The position numbers and the translations under genes were made by a program. Under the pieces are notes generated by a model that made no database searches, was not told where the DNA came from, and worked only from the letters and a program-made list of their open reading frames with translations. From positions 1 through 60,620 of the forward strand of contig JANQHO010000158.1 in the NCBI GenBank assembly GCA_028277105.1: a stretch of DNA of 60,620 nt. The letters run 5' to 3'. Positions 17,057 through 25,835 of this stretch are shown here, one piece after another. How positions within the stretch are numbered: position 1 is the first letter of the stretch; each line of letters begins with the position of its first letter. The DNA comes from Owenweeksia sp. GTDB lineage: Bacteria; Bacteroidota; Bacteroidia; Flavobacteriales; Schleiferiaceae.

Positions 17057-18605
17057 GTAAGCTAAAAACCGCTTCAGCGCATTTCTCACCATCAATAGCA
17101 GCTGAAACTATCCCACCAGCATAACCGGCACCTTCACCACAGGGAAATAAGTTTGGGATTTGCGGGTGGCTTAGTTTTTCTCTGTCGCGCGGGATGCGCA
17201 CCGGAGAAGAAGTACGGCTTTCAATCCCCACTATATTAGCCTCTTCGGTGTAATAGCCTTTCATTTTTTGCCCGAATTTCATAAAGGCCTTCTGCAGCCT
17301 GCTGCTGATGGCTTTGGGCAGTATTTCCTGCATGGGGGCGGGAGTCAGTCCCGGCACATAACTACAATCATTGAGGACAGAGGAATTTTGCCCTTTTACA
17401 AAATCGGTAAGGCGCTGGGCCGGGGCTGTTTGATTTTTGCCTCCGGCCTGCCAAACAGCTTTTTCCGTTTGTTTTTGATATTCCAGTCCAGCCAGGGGAC
17501 CAAACTTCCGGTAGGCTTTCAGATCTTGTTCTTCAATAGCTACCACTATGCCTGAGTTGGCAAATTTGTTATCCCTCTTGCTGGGCGACATCCCGTTAAC
17601 CACTAACTCACCTTCAGCTGTAGCTGCGGGAACTATAAGGCCACCGGGACACATGCAAAAAGAATAAACACCTCGCCCATCAATCTGCTCTGCCAGCTTG
17701 TAAGAGGCAGCTGGCAAGTATTTGTTCCGGGCAGAGCCGTGATATTGTATGTTATTGATAATTTCTTGTGGATGTTCTACTCTTACACCCATAGCAAAAG
17801 GCTTGCTTTCTATGCGAATGTTTTTTTGAAGAAGTAGTTCAAAAACATCCCGGGCAGAATGCCCGGTTGCCAGGATGAGGGCCTTACCTTCTATGATATC
17901 TCCTTTATGGGTTTTAACAGCGTAAATCTTGCCATTGCGGATGATGATATCCTCCATACGGCTTTCAAAATGGATCTCCCCGCCATATTGCAGAATAGTT
18001 TCCCGTAAGGCCTGTACTACTTTGGGCAGTTTATTGGTCCCGATATGAGGGTGAGCATCTATCAGTATATTCTCAACTGCCCCGTGGTTTACCAGTATAT
18101 CCAGTACTCTTTTTACATTTCCTCTTTTTTTACTGCGGGTGTACAACTTACCGTCTGAATAGGTACCGGCTCCACCTTCACCAAAGCAATAATTGGAGTC
18201 AGGATTTACGAGGTGATCCCGGTTAATAGCCTTGAGATCGCGCCTGCGGCTTTGTACATCTTTTCCTCTTTCGATGATGATGGGTTTCAGACCGAGTTCA
18301 ATACACCTCAAAGCGGCAAACATACCAGCGGGACCACAGCCGACAATTAATACCGGGCTTTCCTTGGAAACATTATGATATTGCCCTTTATAAATATCTC
18401 GGGCTTGAGCCTTTTCCCCGATAAAAACCCTGGCTTTGAGGTTGACCTTAATATGGCGGTTGCGGGCATCAATAGAACGGTTGAGTAACTGTATACCCTT
18501 AATGTCAGTTGGCAGAACGCGACATTCCTTTGCAAAAAGGGGGAGGTAATGTTGTTCACTGGCGGCTTCCTGAGGTGAGCAAACCAGGCTGATCTCCTGT
18601 ATCAC
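17046..18605 (-). CDS. NAD(P)/FAD-dependent dehydrogenase (COG2509-like)
   Basis: This is a 519-residue flavoprotein of the uncharacterised FAD-dependent dehydrogenase group common in Bacteroidota. An N-terminal ferredoxin-like region (about 1-85) is followed by the FAD dinucleotide motif 'VLIVGCGPAGMFAALRCIELG' split at residue ~88, 'CFGEGGAGTYSDGKLYTR', the second FAD contact 'ALILATGHSARDVFELL', and a closing 'PCGEGAGYAGGIVSAAIDG'. The GTG at 18605 is the only start upstream of the ferredoxin-like region, because the preceding in-frame codons run into a stop. The physiological substrate is unknown. It lies 15 bases after porT on the same strand. Confidence 0.88.
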   Translation of the reverse strand: MIQEISLVCSPQEAASEQHYLPLFAKECRVLPTDIKGIQLLNRSIDARNRHIKVNLKARVFIGEKAQARDIYKGQYHNVSKESPVLIVGCGPAGMFAALRCIELGLKPIIIERGKDVQSRRRDLKAINRDHLVNPDSNYCFGEGGAGTYSDGKLYTRSKKRGNVKRVLDILVNHGAVENILIDAHPHIGTNKLPKVVQALRETILQYGGEIHFESRMEDIIIRNGKIYAVKTHKGDIIEGKALILATGHSARDVFELLLQKNIRIESKPFAMGVRVEHPQEIINNIQYHGSARNKYLPAASYKLAEQIDGRGVYSFCMCPGGLIVPAATAEGELVVNGMSPSKRDNKFANSGIVVAIEEQDLKAYRKFGPLAGLEYQKQTEKAVWQAGGKNQTAPAQRLTDFVKGQNSSVLNDCSYVPGLTPAPMQEILPKAISSRLQKAFMKFGQKMKGYYTEEANIVGIESRTSSPVRIPRDREKLSHPQIPNLFPCGEGAGYAGGIVSAAIDGEKCAEAVFSLLKA

Positions 18606-18620
18606 TTTAAATTTTGGTGA

Positions 18621-19325
18621 TTATTCGAAAGTAAAGTTAATTAAAATGGAACGGCTTTGGAGCAGATCAATACCTTCTACTAAAAAGGTATCATCCTGTA
18701 CCAACAGATTGGCAAAACCAAAGGAGGCTTTGATCTGGGGAGAAAATTTGAAGTATTCGAAGTAAATATCTACTCCAAACCCAAACTCGTAAAACAGATC
18801 GGAACTCGTGATCTTAAAAATACGGTCGTCCTCAGAATCTTCATTTGAAGCCAGGTCCATATTGTATTTTATTCCCCCTAAAACATAAAGGCGGTAATTA
18901 TCTATACGCTGTGATTTGTATTTCAACTCAAAGGGAAATTCTATATAGCTGCTTTCAACTTCACGCGTCACAATTTGCCTTTCCTGGGTTGAGGGTTCAA
19001 TTACATCAAACTTCAAAGTTCGGGTGGTAGCAGCAAAAGAGGGAATAAATCTCAGATCCAGAAAGCGCGCTAACCTGAGATTACTAATGATACCAATTGT
19101 ATAACCCGGAGCAACATCAGTTTCAACAGAGTAATAACCCCCGAGGGCTGCCAGGTCTTCAATAGGGCGAACCTGGAAATCATAATAATTAACACCTATA
19201 CAAAAACCAAAGTGTACGATTCTCCGGTCGTATTTAGGCTGATTTTTAAGCAAGCGCTGCCCCCAGGCTGGTGCTGCCAGCATTGTGCTGAATATAAGAA
19301 CGGTTAGTAATCTGCCTGTTTTCAT
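18621..19325 (-). CDS. porT: PorT-type outer membrane protein of type IX secretion
   Basis: This is a 234-residue protein with a signal peptide ('LTVLIFSTMLAAPAWG') followed by an eight-strand-type outer membrane barrel (OMP_b-brl_2 pattern). Internal signatures such as 'KYDRRIVHFGFCIGVNYYDF', 'YIEFPFELKYKSQRIDNYRLYVLGG' (both split in reading) and 'FYEFGFGVDIYFEYFKFSP' match PorT/SprT. That protein is needed for type IX secretion and gliding in Bacteroidota. Position next to ubiE/menG is the usual context of this gene in the phylum, which strengthens the call. It starts with ATG and lies 29 bases after ubiE. Confidence 0.82.
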   Translation of the reverse strand: MKTGRLLTVLIFSTMLAAPAWGQRLLKNQPKYDRRIVHFGFCIGVNYYDFQVRPIEDLAALGGYYSVETDVAPGYTIGIISNLRLARFLDLRFIPSFAATTRTLKFDVIEPSTQERQIVTREVESSYIEFPFELKYKSQRIDNYRLYVLGGIKYNMDLASNEDSEDDRIFKITSSDLFYEFGFGVDIYFEYFKFSPQIKASFGFANLLVQDDTFLVEGIDLLQSRSILINFTFE

Positions 19326-19354
19326 TTCTTATGCAAAACGTCCTTCGAAACTCA

Positions 19355-20086
19355 TTATTTCGTTGCCTCATAGATTGTGGCAACTCCAAAGGTAAGAGGT
19401 TCAAACCGGGTTTGGGTAAAATTTATCTTTTTTAATATGTCGTTGAAGTCTTTACCATAGGGAAAAGCATCTACCGATTCAGGTAAATAAGTATAGGCGC
19501 TTTTATCTTTAGAGACCAGTTTACCTAAACCGGGTAAAATGTTTTTGAAATAAAATTGGTAAAGTTGACGGAAGGGAAAAGCAGTGGGCTGCGAGAATTC
19601 CAAAACCAATAGCTTACCGTCTTTTTTCAAAACCCGGTATATTTCACGTAGTCCTTTTTCGAGGTTTTCAAAGTTGCGGACACCAAAAGCTACGGTAACA
19701 ATATCAAAACTATTGTCTTCAAAAGGAAGATTCTCCGAATCTGCCTGTTGCAGGCTTATGATAGAAGTCAATCCTTTTTCACTGATTTTCTTATCACCTA
19801 CACTGAGCATTCCGGCAGAGATATCAATTCCGGTTATTTTTTCGGGATGAACCCTGGTGAGGGCTATTGCAAGGTCGGCCGTTCCGGTAGCTACATCCAG
19901 GATATTTTTGGGATTGGAACGGGCGGCTATTTTGACCACCTTTTTACGCCAGCCCTTGTCAATGCTCAAAGAAAGAAAGTGATTAAGAAAATCGTATCGC
20001 TGAGAAATGTTGTCAAACATTTCGGCAACCTGTTGTTTCTTACTACTCTCTTTTTCAGAATACGGCTTTACTTCTTTTTTACTCAT
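19355..20086 (-). CDS. ubiE: demethylmenaquinone methyltransferase (UbiE/MenG)
   Basis: This SAM-dependent C-methyltransferase converts demethylmenaquinone to menaquinone, the last step of quinone synthesis in Bacteroidota. The protein has 243 residues from the ATG at 20086. An in-frame TTG at 20107 would add seven residues and is less likely. Motifs: '[20 protein letters not shown]' near the N-terminus, SAM motif I '[15 protein letters not shown]', '[12 protein letters not shown]', '[21 protein letters not shown]', and '[19 protein letters not shown]' near the C-terminus. It is upstream of porT on the same strand. Confidence 0.95.
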   Translation of the reverse strand: MSKKEVKPYSEKESSKKQQVAEMFDNISQRYDFLNHFLSLSIDKGWRKKVVKIAARSNPKNILDVATGTADLAIALTRVHPEKITGIDISAGMLSVGDKKISEKGLTSIISLQQADSENLPFEDNSFDIVTVAFGVRNFENLEKGLREIYRVLKKDGKLLVLEFSQPTAFPFRQLYQFYFKNILPGLGKLVSKDKSAYTYLPESVDAFPYGKDFNDILKKINFTQTRFEPLTFGVATIYEATK

Positions 20087-20126
20087 CTCATAATAACAGG
20101 GCTGCAAATTTATAGTTTATGACGAG

Positions 20127-21938
20127 CTAACCGACTAAAATATTGGCTTTGGGGTATTTATAATCAGTACTCTGTTTTTTACGGCCGAGGGCAAAGGCCA
20201 AAGTAAGAGGGCCTACCCTTCCCAGATACATACTGATCATAATTATAATCCGGCCGCCCAGGCTCAGATCATCGGTAATACCGGTGCTTAAACCTACTGT
20301 ACAAAAGGCTGATACTGCTTCAAAAGAAAGTGCTATGAGGTCAGTACCCGGTTCCACTATGGCCAGGCCAAAGATGGCGATGGAAATAAAAGCAATGGAG
20401 AAAAGAAAGATCAGGAAGGCTTTATTGAGCAGGTCGAAAGGGATGGTACTTCGAAAAAGCTCCAACCGTTCCTTACCTCGCGAAGTACTCCAGGCTCCTA
20501 AAAGTACCAGGGCAAAGGTGTTGGTTTTGATCCCCCCTCCGGTAGAACCGGGAGAAGCCCCGATAAACATTAAAAAAATGGTGAAAATGAGGACCGGAGT
20601 GGTGACCATGCCAATATCGATAGTATTAAAGCCAGCAGTACGAGTGGTGACGGACTGAAACAAACTGGATATGATTTTACCCCCGATGGTTCTGTCGGAC
20701 ATGGTATTGTTGGCTTCAAAAATGTAAAATACCAGAAAGCCTGCCGTGATCAGGATACCGGCACTGATAAGAGACAATTTGGTATTGATACGGAAAGACT
20801 GCCACGGCTTTTTTTTGAGCTCACGATACTTGCGGATAGACAGTAAATCGCGCAAAGTAGCAAAACCAATACCTCCGCAAATGATCAAAACTGCAATTAC
20901 GAGATGCAGGCTGTAGCTATTGGCTACATTGTTTTCAAAAAGCCCATTGCTAAATAGAGAAAAGCCGGCATTATTAAAAGCGGAAATGCTGTGGAAAAGG
21001 GAAAAAAACATCTTTTCGCCTAAACCGTCAAAATCAGTTTGTGGCGACCAGTTCAGGAATATCAGAATAGCTCCGATAACTTCAAGGCTTACACTGAAAA
21101 TGAATATCTGCCGGAAAAGGGTGTTGGAATCGCTTAGGCTTTCGGTATTGAGGCTTTCCTGCAAAATACTTTGATGCTTCAGTCCCAGTCCTTTGCGGGC
21201 GAAAAGAGCAAAAATGGTAGCAAAGGAGATAATGTTAAGTCCTCCCAACTGAATGAGCATCATAATGACCAACTGCCCTTTAAAACTAAAATAAGTAGCG
21301 GTATCCACAACAACAAGACCGGTAACGCAACTGGCTGAAATAGAGGTGAAAAGAGCGTCAGCGAAAGGAATAGCAATCCCAGAGGCTGACATGGCGGGCA
21401 TAGATAAAAGGCCACAACCCATTGCAATGAGGATCAAAAAGGACGACAATAGAAGAGCGGGAGGGGAGAGGTTGAGCTGGGCAATGAAGTTTCCGGCTCT
21501 GCCAACTTCGTTGATCAGTATTATGAAAAGGTAAGCCTGTATTACCAGAATAAAGAAATTCTCTAGTTTGTCAAACCCGAGCAACATACCCAGGCTGTGA
21601 ATCATCTCCCAGCCAAAAATGTAGGTAGAGATGAAGTTGAGGATAATAATAAGCATCAGTATGGCTTCCGGGACCGATTCTTTGAGGTCCTTTAGAGGCT
21701 GAAAACTGTAAAAAAGCCGTATCCCATACTTAAGGATATAAAAGCCAAAACTCCACTTTATAACATTGATGATGAAATCCCTCTCATTGTCATTTACGTG
21801 GAAACCGTGATAGTAAAGCAGGCAGCCTACGGAGAATATGGCAACTACTACACTCGCTACCCTGAAAACCCTGAGTACCGAGTTTTTGGAATCGTAAATC
21901 CTGAGATTGATGAACTCCCTGATCTCCCGTAAATTCAT
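20127..21938 (-). CDS. TrkH/KtrB-family potassium transporter with N-terminal extension
   Basis: This is a 603-residue ion-channel-like membrane subunit of a K+ uptake system. The four pore loops are recognisable: 'SASCVTGLV', 'SAFNNAGFSL', 'TTRTAGFNT' and 'SAFCTVGLSTG'. Each keeps the filter glycine. About 150 residues precede the first pore unit and contain roughly four extra hydrophobic segments, as in several Bacteroidota TrkH proteins. The regulatory TrkA/KtrA RCK subunit is not visible here. It begins with ATG and overlaps the upstream glycosyltransferase gene by 4 bases (ATGA), which indicates translational coupling. Whether Na+ is co-transported cannot be told from sequence. Confidence 0.9.
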   Translation of the reverse strand: MNLREIREFINLRIYDSKNSVLRVFRVASVVVAIFSVGCLLYYHGFHVNDNERDFIINVIKWSFGFYILKYGIRLFYSFQPLKDLKESVPEAILMLIIILNFISTYIFGWEMIHSLGMLLGFDKLENFFILVIQAYLFIILINEVGRAGNFIAQLNLSPPALLLSSFLILIAMGCGLLSMPAMSASGIAIPFADALFTSISASCVTGLVVVDTATYFSFKGQLVIMMLIQLGGLNIISFATIFALFARKGLGLKHQSILQESLNTESLSDSNTLFRQIFIFSVSLEVIGAILIFLNWSPQTDFDGLGEKMFFSLFHSISAFNNAGFSLFSNGLFENNVANSYSLHLVIAVLIICGGIGFATLRDLLSIRKYRELKKKPWQSFRINTKLSLISAGILITAGFLVFYIFEANNTMSDRTIGGKIISSLFQSVTTRTAGFNTIDIGMVTTPVLIFTIFLMFIGASPGSTGGGIKTNTFALVLLGAWSTSRGKERLELFRSTIPFDLLNKAFLIFLFSIAFISIAIFGLAIVEPGTDLIALSFEAVSAFCTVGLSTGITDDLSLGGRIIIMISMYLGRVGPLTLAFALGRKKQSTDYKYPKANILVG

Positions 21939-22975
21939 GAGTCTAGTTGTTCATCCATCACCTTATCGATCTTTTCCATTACATCAGATACATTTATCCA
22001 GTTCAGGCAGGCATAGTCTCCCCTGAAGCAAACTTTGTTGCCAAAAACGGAACAAGGGCGGCAATTTAGTTTATCGGTGGGAATCTGCACTACCAGGTCC
22101 TGATTATTTCCCAAAGGCGCAAAGCCTGCATAAGGGTGAGTAGCTCCCCAAACGGATACTACTGGTATGCCAGCCAAAGTAGCCAGATGCATATTAGAGG
22201 AATCCATGGACACCATTAATTGTAAATGGCTGATCAGACTCAGCTCTGTAGCCAGGTCGAATTCTCCCGCCAGGTTTACCACTTCCTGGTCACTGCTCAG
22301 TTTTTGCAGATATTCTTTCTCAGATTTACCACCGAAAAGATAGACAGAATAACCTTTGGCAATCAATTGCTCCAGTAGCTCCTGCATTTTATCAACAGGC
22401 CACGTTTTTCCCTGATGTTGGGCAAAAGGAGCAATACCAATAGTTTTTTTATGGGCCTTTATACGGTCGATCAATCCCTCTGCCTTATTACTTGCATAAT
22501 TTAAGCCCTGAACAAAAGAGGGTTCAAAATGCAAATCAAAACCTGCTTTTTGAAAAGTTTCAGCATATCGTTCAGCGCTGTGCTTTAAAGGTTTCAGGAT
22601 CTTATTTTCTTTCCGGGTCAACAGCTTTTTTTCTGCCCGCCCCTTATCTAAAGTGAAAACCGGTATAGAGCCGGCTTTCCAAAAAAACGAAAGGATCTTG
22701 GTGCGCAAAACATTGTGGAGATCAATTACCAAATCAGGCTTCAGTTCCCGCTTAATTTTTTGTGACAGTTTAAAAAGACCTGAAAAACCTTTAAATTCTT
22801 CATCAATATCTACACCGATGAAGTTGATATCCAGCGGCCGAAAAAGAGGTCCCAACCAGGAACGGGATAAAAAATGAAGCTCCAGTTGAGGGTGTTGTTT
22901 TTGGAGTTCCTCAATTACGGGGATGGTGAGGGCAACATCGCCCAGGGCGGAAAAGCGCATGATAAGAACGCGCAT
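21935..22975 (-). CDS. family 9 glycosyltransferase (heptosyltransferase-like)
   Basis: This is a 346-residue GT9 enzyme resembling ADP-heptose:LPS heptosyltransferases (RfaF/WaaF). The N-terminus 'VLIMRFSALGDVALTIPVIEEL' (split) is the classic acceptor-domain opening. The C-terminal nucleotide-sugar region has 'IGIAPFAQHQGKTWP', 'MVSMDSSNMHLATLAGIPVVSVWGATHP' in parts, and a late Cys-rich stretch 'LNCRPCSVFGNKVC', also seen in Bacteroidota homologues. It probably adds a sugar to LPS core or another surface glycan on the cytoplasmic side. It overlaps trkH and lies 3 bases after the DUF4254 gene, so the three genes are likely one transcript. Confidence 0.9.
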   Translation of the reverse strand: MRVLIMRFSALGDVALTIPVIEELQKQHPQLELHFLSRSWLGPLFRPLDINFIGVDIDEEFKGFSGLFKLSQKIKRELKPDLVIDLHNVLRTKILSFFWKAGSIPVFTLDKGRAEKKLLTRKENKILKPLKHSAERYAETFQKAGFDLHFEPSFVQGLNYASNKAEGLIDRIKAHKKTIGIAPFAQHQGKTWPVDKMQELLEQLIAKGYSVYLFGGKSEKEYLQKLSSDQEVVNLAGEFDLATELSLISHLQLMVSMDSSNMHLATLAGIPVVSVWGATHPYAGFAPLGNNQDLVVQIPTDKLNCRPCSVFGNKVCFRGDYACLNWINVSDVMEKIDKVMDEQLDS

Positions 22976-22978
22976 TGA

Positions 22979-23587
22979 CTAATCGTTTTTTGAAGCGTAA
23001 AGCACGGGGTTGAGTTCGGGATCGTTATACATTTTCATCTGGCGGTATACTTTCATAATCCTTTTGCCTTCGGCCAGATCCTGCAATAATTGGTCGATAG
23101 CCTGAGTAAGGTCTTTTTTTTGGGTAAGCAATACCTTCAGTTTGAGCTGATTTTTTTCCAGAAGATCTTTGGCAATATTTTTTCTGCCAGCTTCAATTTG
23201 CATGTGATACACTTTTAGCGCCAGGATGGAAAGACGGTCGATGGCCCAGGCCGGGCTTTCAGTATTGATGCGCGCTTCCACCCGGGGTGCAACTTTGCTG
23301 AAAAGTTCAAGGTAATGGTCATCAACTTTCTCTACAATATCCGTCCTCAACTGGTTGCTTTTATCAATTCTTCTTTTTATTTCCAGGGCTTTCCCCGCTT
23401 CTATTTCCGGATCGCGGATAATGTCTTCCAGATGCCATTGTATGGTATCAATCCAATTTTTACGGTACAGCAAATGTTCAAAACTACCTTCGGTATATGG
23501 ATTTTGCTCGGGAGCATCTATATTATCGCTCAGGTGATAATCCTCTACAGTTTTATAAAAAAGATCAAACATTTCTCCTGACTGCAT
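22979..23587 (-). CDS. DUF4254 protein
   Basis: This is a 202-residue, mostly alpha-helical cytoplasmic protein that fits DUF4254, a Bacteroidota family of unknown function. Typical text is 'NPYTEGSFEHLLYRKNWIDTIQWHLEDIIRDP' in pieces near residue 30, and 'PAWAIDRLSILALKVYHMQIE' near 115. No catalytic motif is evident. The ATG at 23587 shares one base with the stop of the aminotransferase gene (TGATG); a GTG one codon earlier is also possible. The gene is followed after 3 bases by the GT9 gene. Family members often sit beside glycosyltransferases, so a role in surface glycan assembly is a reasonable guess. Confidence 0.85.
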   Translation of the reverse strand: MQSGEMFDLFYKTVEDYHLSDNIDAPEQNPYTEGSFEHLLYRKNWIDTIQWHLEDIIRDPEIEAGKALEIKRRIDKSNQLRTDIVEKVDDHYLELFSKVAPRVEARINTESPAWAIDRLSILALKVYHMQIEAGRKNIAKDLLEKNQLKLKVLLTQKKDLTQAIDQLLQDLAEGKRIMKVYRQMKMYNDPELNPVLYASKND

Positions 23588-24780
23588 CACGAAAGCTTTT
23601 CTACTGCGTTTTTAATCCTTTTTACGGCTTCTCTCAGTTTTTCTTCTGATGCGGCATAAGATATGCGCAGGCAGTCAGGGCTGCCAAAAGCTTCGCCCGG
23701 AACCAGGCCTACATGCGCTTCTTCTAGCAGGAACATACAAAGATCATTGCTGTTTCCTATTTCCTTGCCTTCATAAGATCTGCCGATAAAAGCTGAGATA
23801 TCGGGAAAAATGTAAAAAGCGCCTTTGGGTGTATTGGTAATAAAACCTGGAATTTCATTGAGAAGATTAAGGACAATATCTCTTCGTTCCAAAAAGGCTT
23901 CTTTCATATAGCTTACTTCTGATGGAGAAGCTTCCATGGCAGCCAGAACAGCGCGCTGGGTAATGCTGCAGGTAGCTGAGGTAAACTGACCCTGTATCTT
24001 ATCACAGGCTTTGGCAATTTCAGTGGCGGCAGCCAGATAACCACAGCGCCAGCCGGTCATGGCAAAACCTTTAGAAACACCATTAACTGTGATAACCCGG
24101 TCAAAAATATTTTCATTGGCCGCCAGGCTGGCGTGTTTCCCTTCAAAGTTGATCAATTCGTAGATCTCGTCACAGATAACGTAAACCGAAGGATGCTTTT
24201 CGAGCACTTCAGCCAGGGCAGACAACTCCTCAGCGGTGTAAACACTGCCGGAAGGATTACAAGGTGTGCTGAAGATCAGCATTTTGGTTTTTGAGGTAAT
24301 ACTTTCTTCCAGTTGCTCAGGAGTGACTTTGAAGTCACTTTCAATGCTAGTGGGTATTACCACCGGCTTCCCTTCGGCTAGTTTTACAATTTCGTAGTAC
24401 GAAACCCAGTAGGGAGCGGGCAGTAAAACTTCATCTCCCGGATTTAGTAAACAAAGAGCCGCGTTGGCAATACTTTGTTTGGCCCCGGTAGAAATGACTA
24501 TTTGTTCTGCTGAATAGTTAAGGCCATTGTCCCGTTTTAATTTGAGGCTGATGGCTTCGCGTACATCTTTGTAGCCGGCAATAGGCGGATAATGGGTATA
24601 ATTATCATCAATGGCCTTTTTGGCGGCTTCCTTTATAAAATCAGGGGTGTTGAAATCGGGCTCTCCCAATGACAGACTGACAACATCAATGCCGCGTTCT
24701 TTCATTTCGCGGCTCCTCTTGTTCATAGCTATAGTCTGAGATTCGGAAAGATTTAGAATGCGCTCGGAGAGAAGATTCAT
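23587..24780 (-). CDS. PLP-dependent aspartate-type aminotransferase
   Basis: This is a 397-residue fold-type I, class I aminotransferase. Landmarks are 'SLSLGEPDFNTPDFIKEAA' split near residue 35, 'STGAKQSIANA' near 98, the 'TPCNPSGSVY' substrate loop, 'ICDEIYELI', the PLP lysine in 'NGVSKGFAMTGWRCGY' near 233, and the carboxylate-binding arginine in 'CLRISYAAS' near the end. It most likely transaminates aspartate with 2-oxoglutarate, although related enzymes accept other amino acids. It starts with ATG. Two overlapping exact -7 boxes precede it (24803-24818). It is the first gene of a run with the DUF4254, GT9 and trkH genes. Confidence 0.93.
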   Translation of the reverse strand: MNLLSERILNLSESQTIAMNKRSREMKERGIDVVSLSLGEPDFNTPDFIKEAAKKAIDDNYTHYPPIAGYKDVREAISLKLKRDNGLNYSAEQIVISTGAKQSIANAALCLLNPGDEVLLPAPYWVSYYEIVKLAEGKPVVIPTSIESDFKVTPEQLEESITSKTKMLIFSTPCNPSGSVYTAEELSALAEVLEKHPSVYVICDEIYELINFEGKHASLAANENIFDRVITVNGVSKGFAMTGWRCGYLAAATEIAKACDKIQGQFTSATCSITQRAVLAAMEASPSEVSYMKEAFLERRDIVLNLLNEIPGFITNTPKGAFYIFPDISAFIGRSYEGKEIGNSNDLCMFLLEEAHVGLVPGEAFGSPDCLRISYAASEEKLREAVKRIKNAVEKLS

Positions 24781-24802
24781 CCAGGGATTTATTATGAGTA
24801 AG

Positions 24803-24818
24803 CAAAGCTACAAATTTA
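24803..24818 (-). promoter_or_regulatory. two overlapping -7 boxes before the aminotransferase gene
   Basis: The minus strand carries TAAATTTG (24811-24818) directly followed by TAGCTTTG (24803-24810). Both match TAnnTTTG exactly and lie about 25-35 bases before the ATG. No clear -33 element is seen. Confidence 0.5.
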
Positions 24819-24873
24819 GCAATAGTGCGGTTTTTGATTTTTACGATATTTGGTCGCTGCTTAAAAATTAAAC

Positions 24874-25395
24874 ATGGAAGTTTTTCTCGAGATACTTAAA
24901 TACGCCCTGCCATCAATTTTTTTGCTGATCTTATGCTATATGATGTTGTCCAACTTTATGGATAATGAAGAGAAGCGCAGGTTGTATTTTTTGAAAAAAG
25001 AAACGCAAAAAAGCGCCCTGCCCATAAGGTTACAGGCTTATGAAAGACTGTCGATCTTTCTGGAACGCATTACACCTGACCGCTTGCTGGTAAGAGTTTC
25101 TTCCAAAGACCTTACGGTAAAACAGTATCAGAATGTGTTGTCACATGCTATAAGGACGGAGTTCGAACACAATCTCTCGCAGCAAATTTATTTAAGCGAT
25201 GAAGCCTGGCGGATGATCGTTACCGCCAAATCAGCTACTGTGGGTATTATTAATAATGTAGCGGAAGAGCTGGATGCGGCATCGGAAGGAGTAGAATTGA
25301 GCAAAAGACTGTTAAATCGCGTAATGGAAATGGACAGTTTCCCCACTAAAAAAGCCCTGGCTTATCTGAAAGCCGAAGTCAAAAAGAATTTTTGA
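24874..25395 (+). CDS. membrane-anchored conserved protein (DUF7935-like)
   Basis: This is a 173-residue protein with one N-terminal transmembrane helix (about 8-28, 'ALPSIFLLILCYMMLSNFM') and a helical cytoplasmic domain. The text 'PIRLQAYERLSIFLERI' and 'SQQIYLSDEAWRMIVTAK' resembles a Bacteroidota family I know as DUF7935; the family number is from memory and not certain. The function is unknown. It is divergent from the aminotransferase gene and convergent with a lipoprotein gene across a shared terminator. It starts with ATG and is intact. Confidence 0.75.
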   Translation: MEVFLEILKYALPSIFLLILCYMMLSNFMDNEEKRRLYFLKKETQKSALPIRLQAYERLSIFLERITPDRLLVRVSSKDLTVKQYQNVLSHAIRTEFEHNLSQQIYLSDEAWRMIVTAKSATVGIINNVAEELDAASEGVELSKRLLNRVMEMDSFPTKKALAYLKAEVKKNF

Positions 25396-25396
25396 C

Positions 25397-25420
25397 AAAA
25401 AGGGGCAAAAGCCCCTTCTT
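25397..25420. terminator. bidirectional terminator
   Basis: A 6-bp GC-rich stem (AGGGGC, AAAA, GCCCCT; 25401-25416) has A-rich sequence on the left and TCTTT on the right. It lies between two convergent genes, directly after both stop codons, and can serve both. Confidence 0.75.
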
Positions 25421-25798
25421 TCATTTATACTTGAGTAGCTTGGCCTTTACAAATTTTTCTTCCTGGGTAGTGGTAGAAGAATAAACCCCTCCGCGTTGGT
25501 CATCCCTGGTTTGAGTATCTGTGCCTGATAGTTTCTTTTCGATATCCCCTATAAGAATAGCATCGGCTCCTTTTTCACGGGCTTTTTTCATCATTTTTTC
25601 CTGAATGGTTTCCATATTGATGAATTCCCCTGCCTCGGCCTGCATAGTACCCATTACTTCAAAGTCTTTTTTGATATCGGCTTCATCAAAATACATTTCA
25701 ACCTGGGTAGTAGGGGTGTATTGCTTGCCTATATAGTCTACTGTAACGCAGGCGCTTATACAGCATGCCAGCAAACTCATTAGTAACAGTTTTTTCAT
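25421..25798 (-). CDS. small lipoprotein of unknown function
   Basis: This is a 125-residue protein from the ATG at 25798. It opens with a lipoprotein signal 'KKLLLMSLLACCISAC' whose lipidated cysteine would be residue 17. The longer frame reaching back to 25861 lacks such a signal and overlaps meaB, so the shorter start is preferred. The mature part has a pattern 'DFEVMGTMQAEAGEF' and 'KAREKGADAILIGDIEK', like small envelope proteins that carry an alpha/beta GADA motif. I do not recognise a characterised family. It lies 37 bases after meaB on the same strand and ends at a bidirectional terminator. Confidence 0.75.
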   Translation of the reverse strand: MKKLLLMSLLACCISACVTVDYIGKQYTPTTQVEMYFDEADIKKDFEVMGTMQAEAGEFINMETIQEKMMKKAREKGADAILIGDIEKKLSGTDTQTRDDQRGGVYSSTTTQEEKFVKAKLLKYK

Positions 25799-25835
25799 AG
25801 TTTGATATTGTTGTTTTGAATTTGGCGCAAAAATA

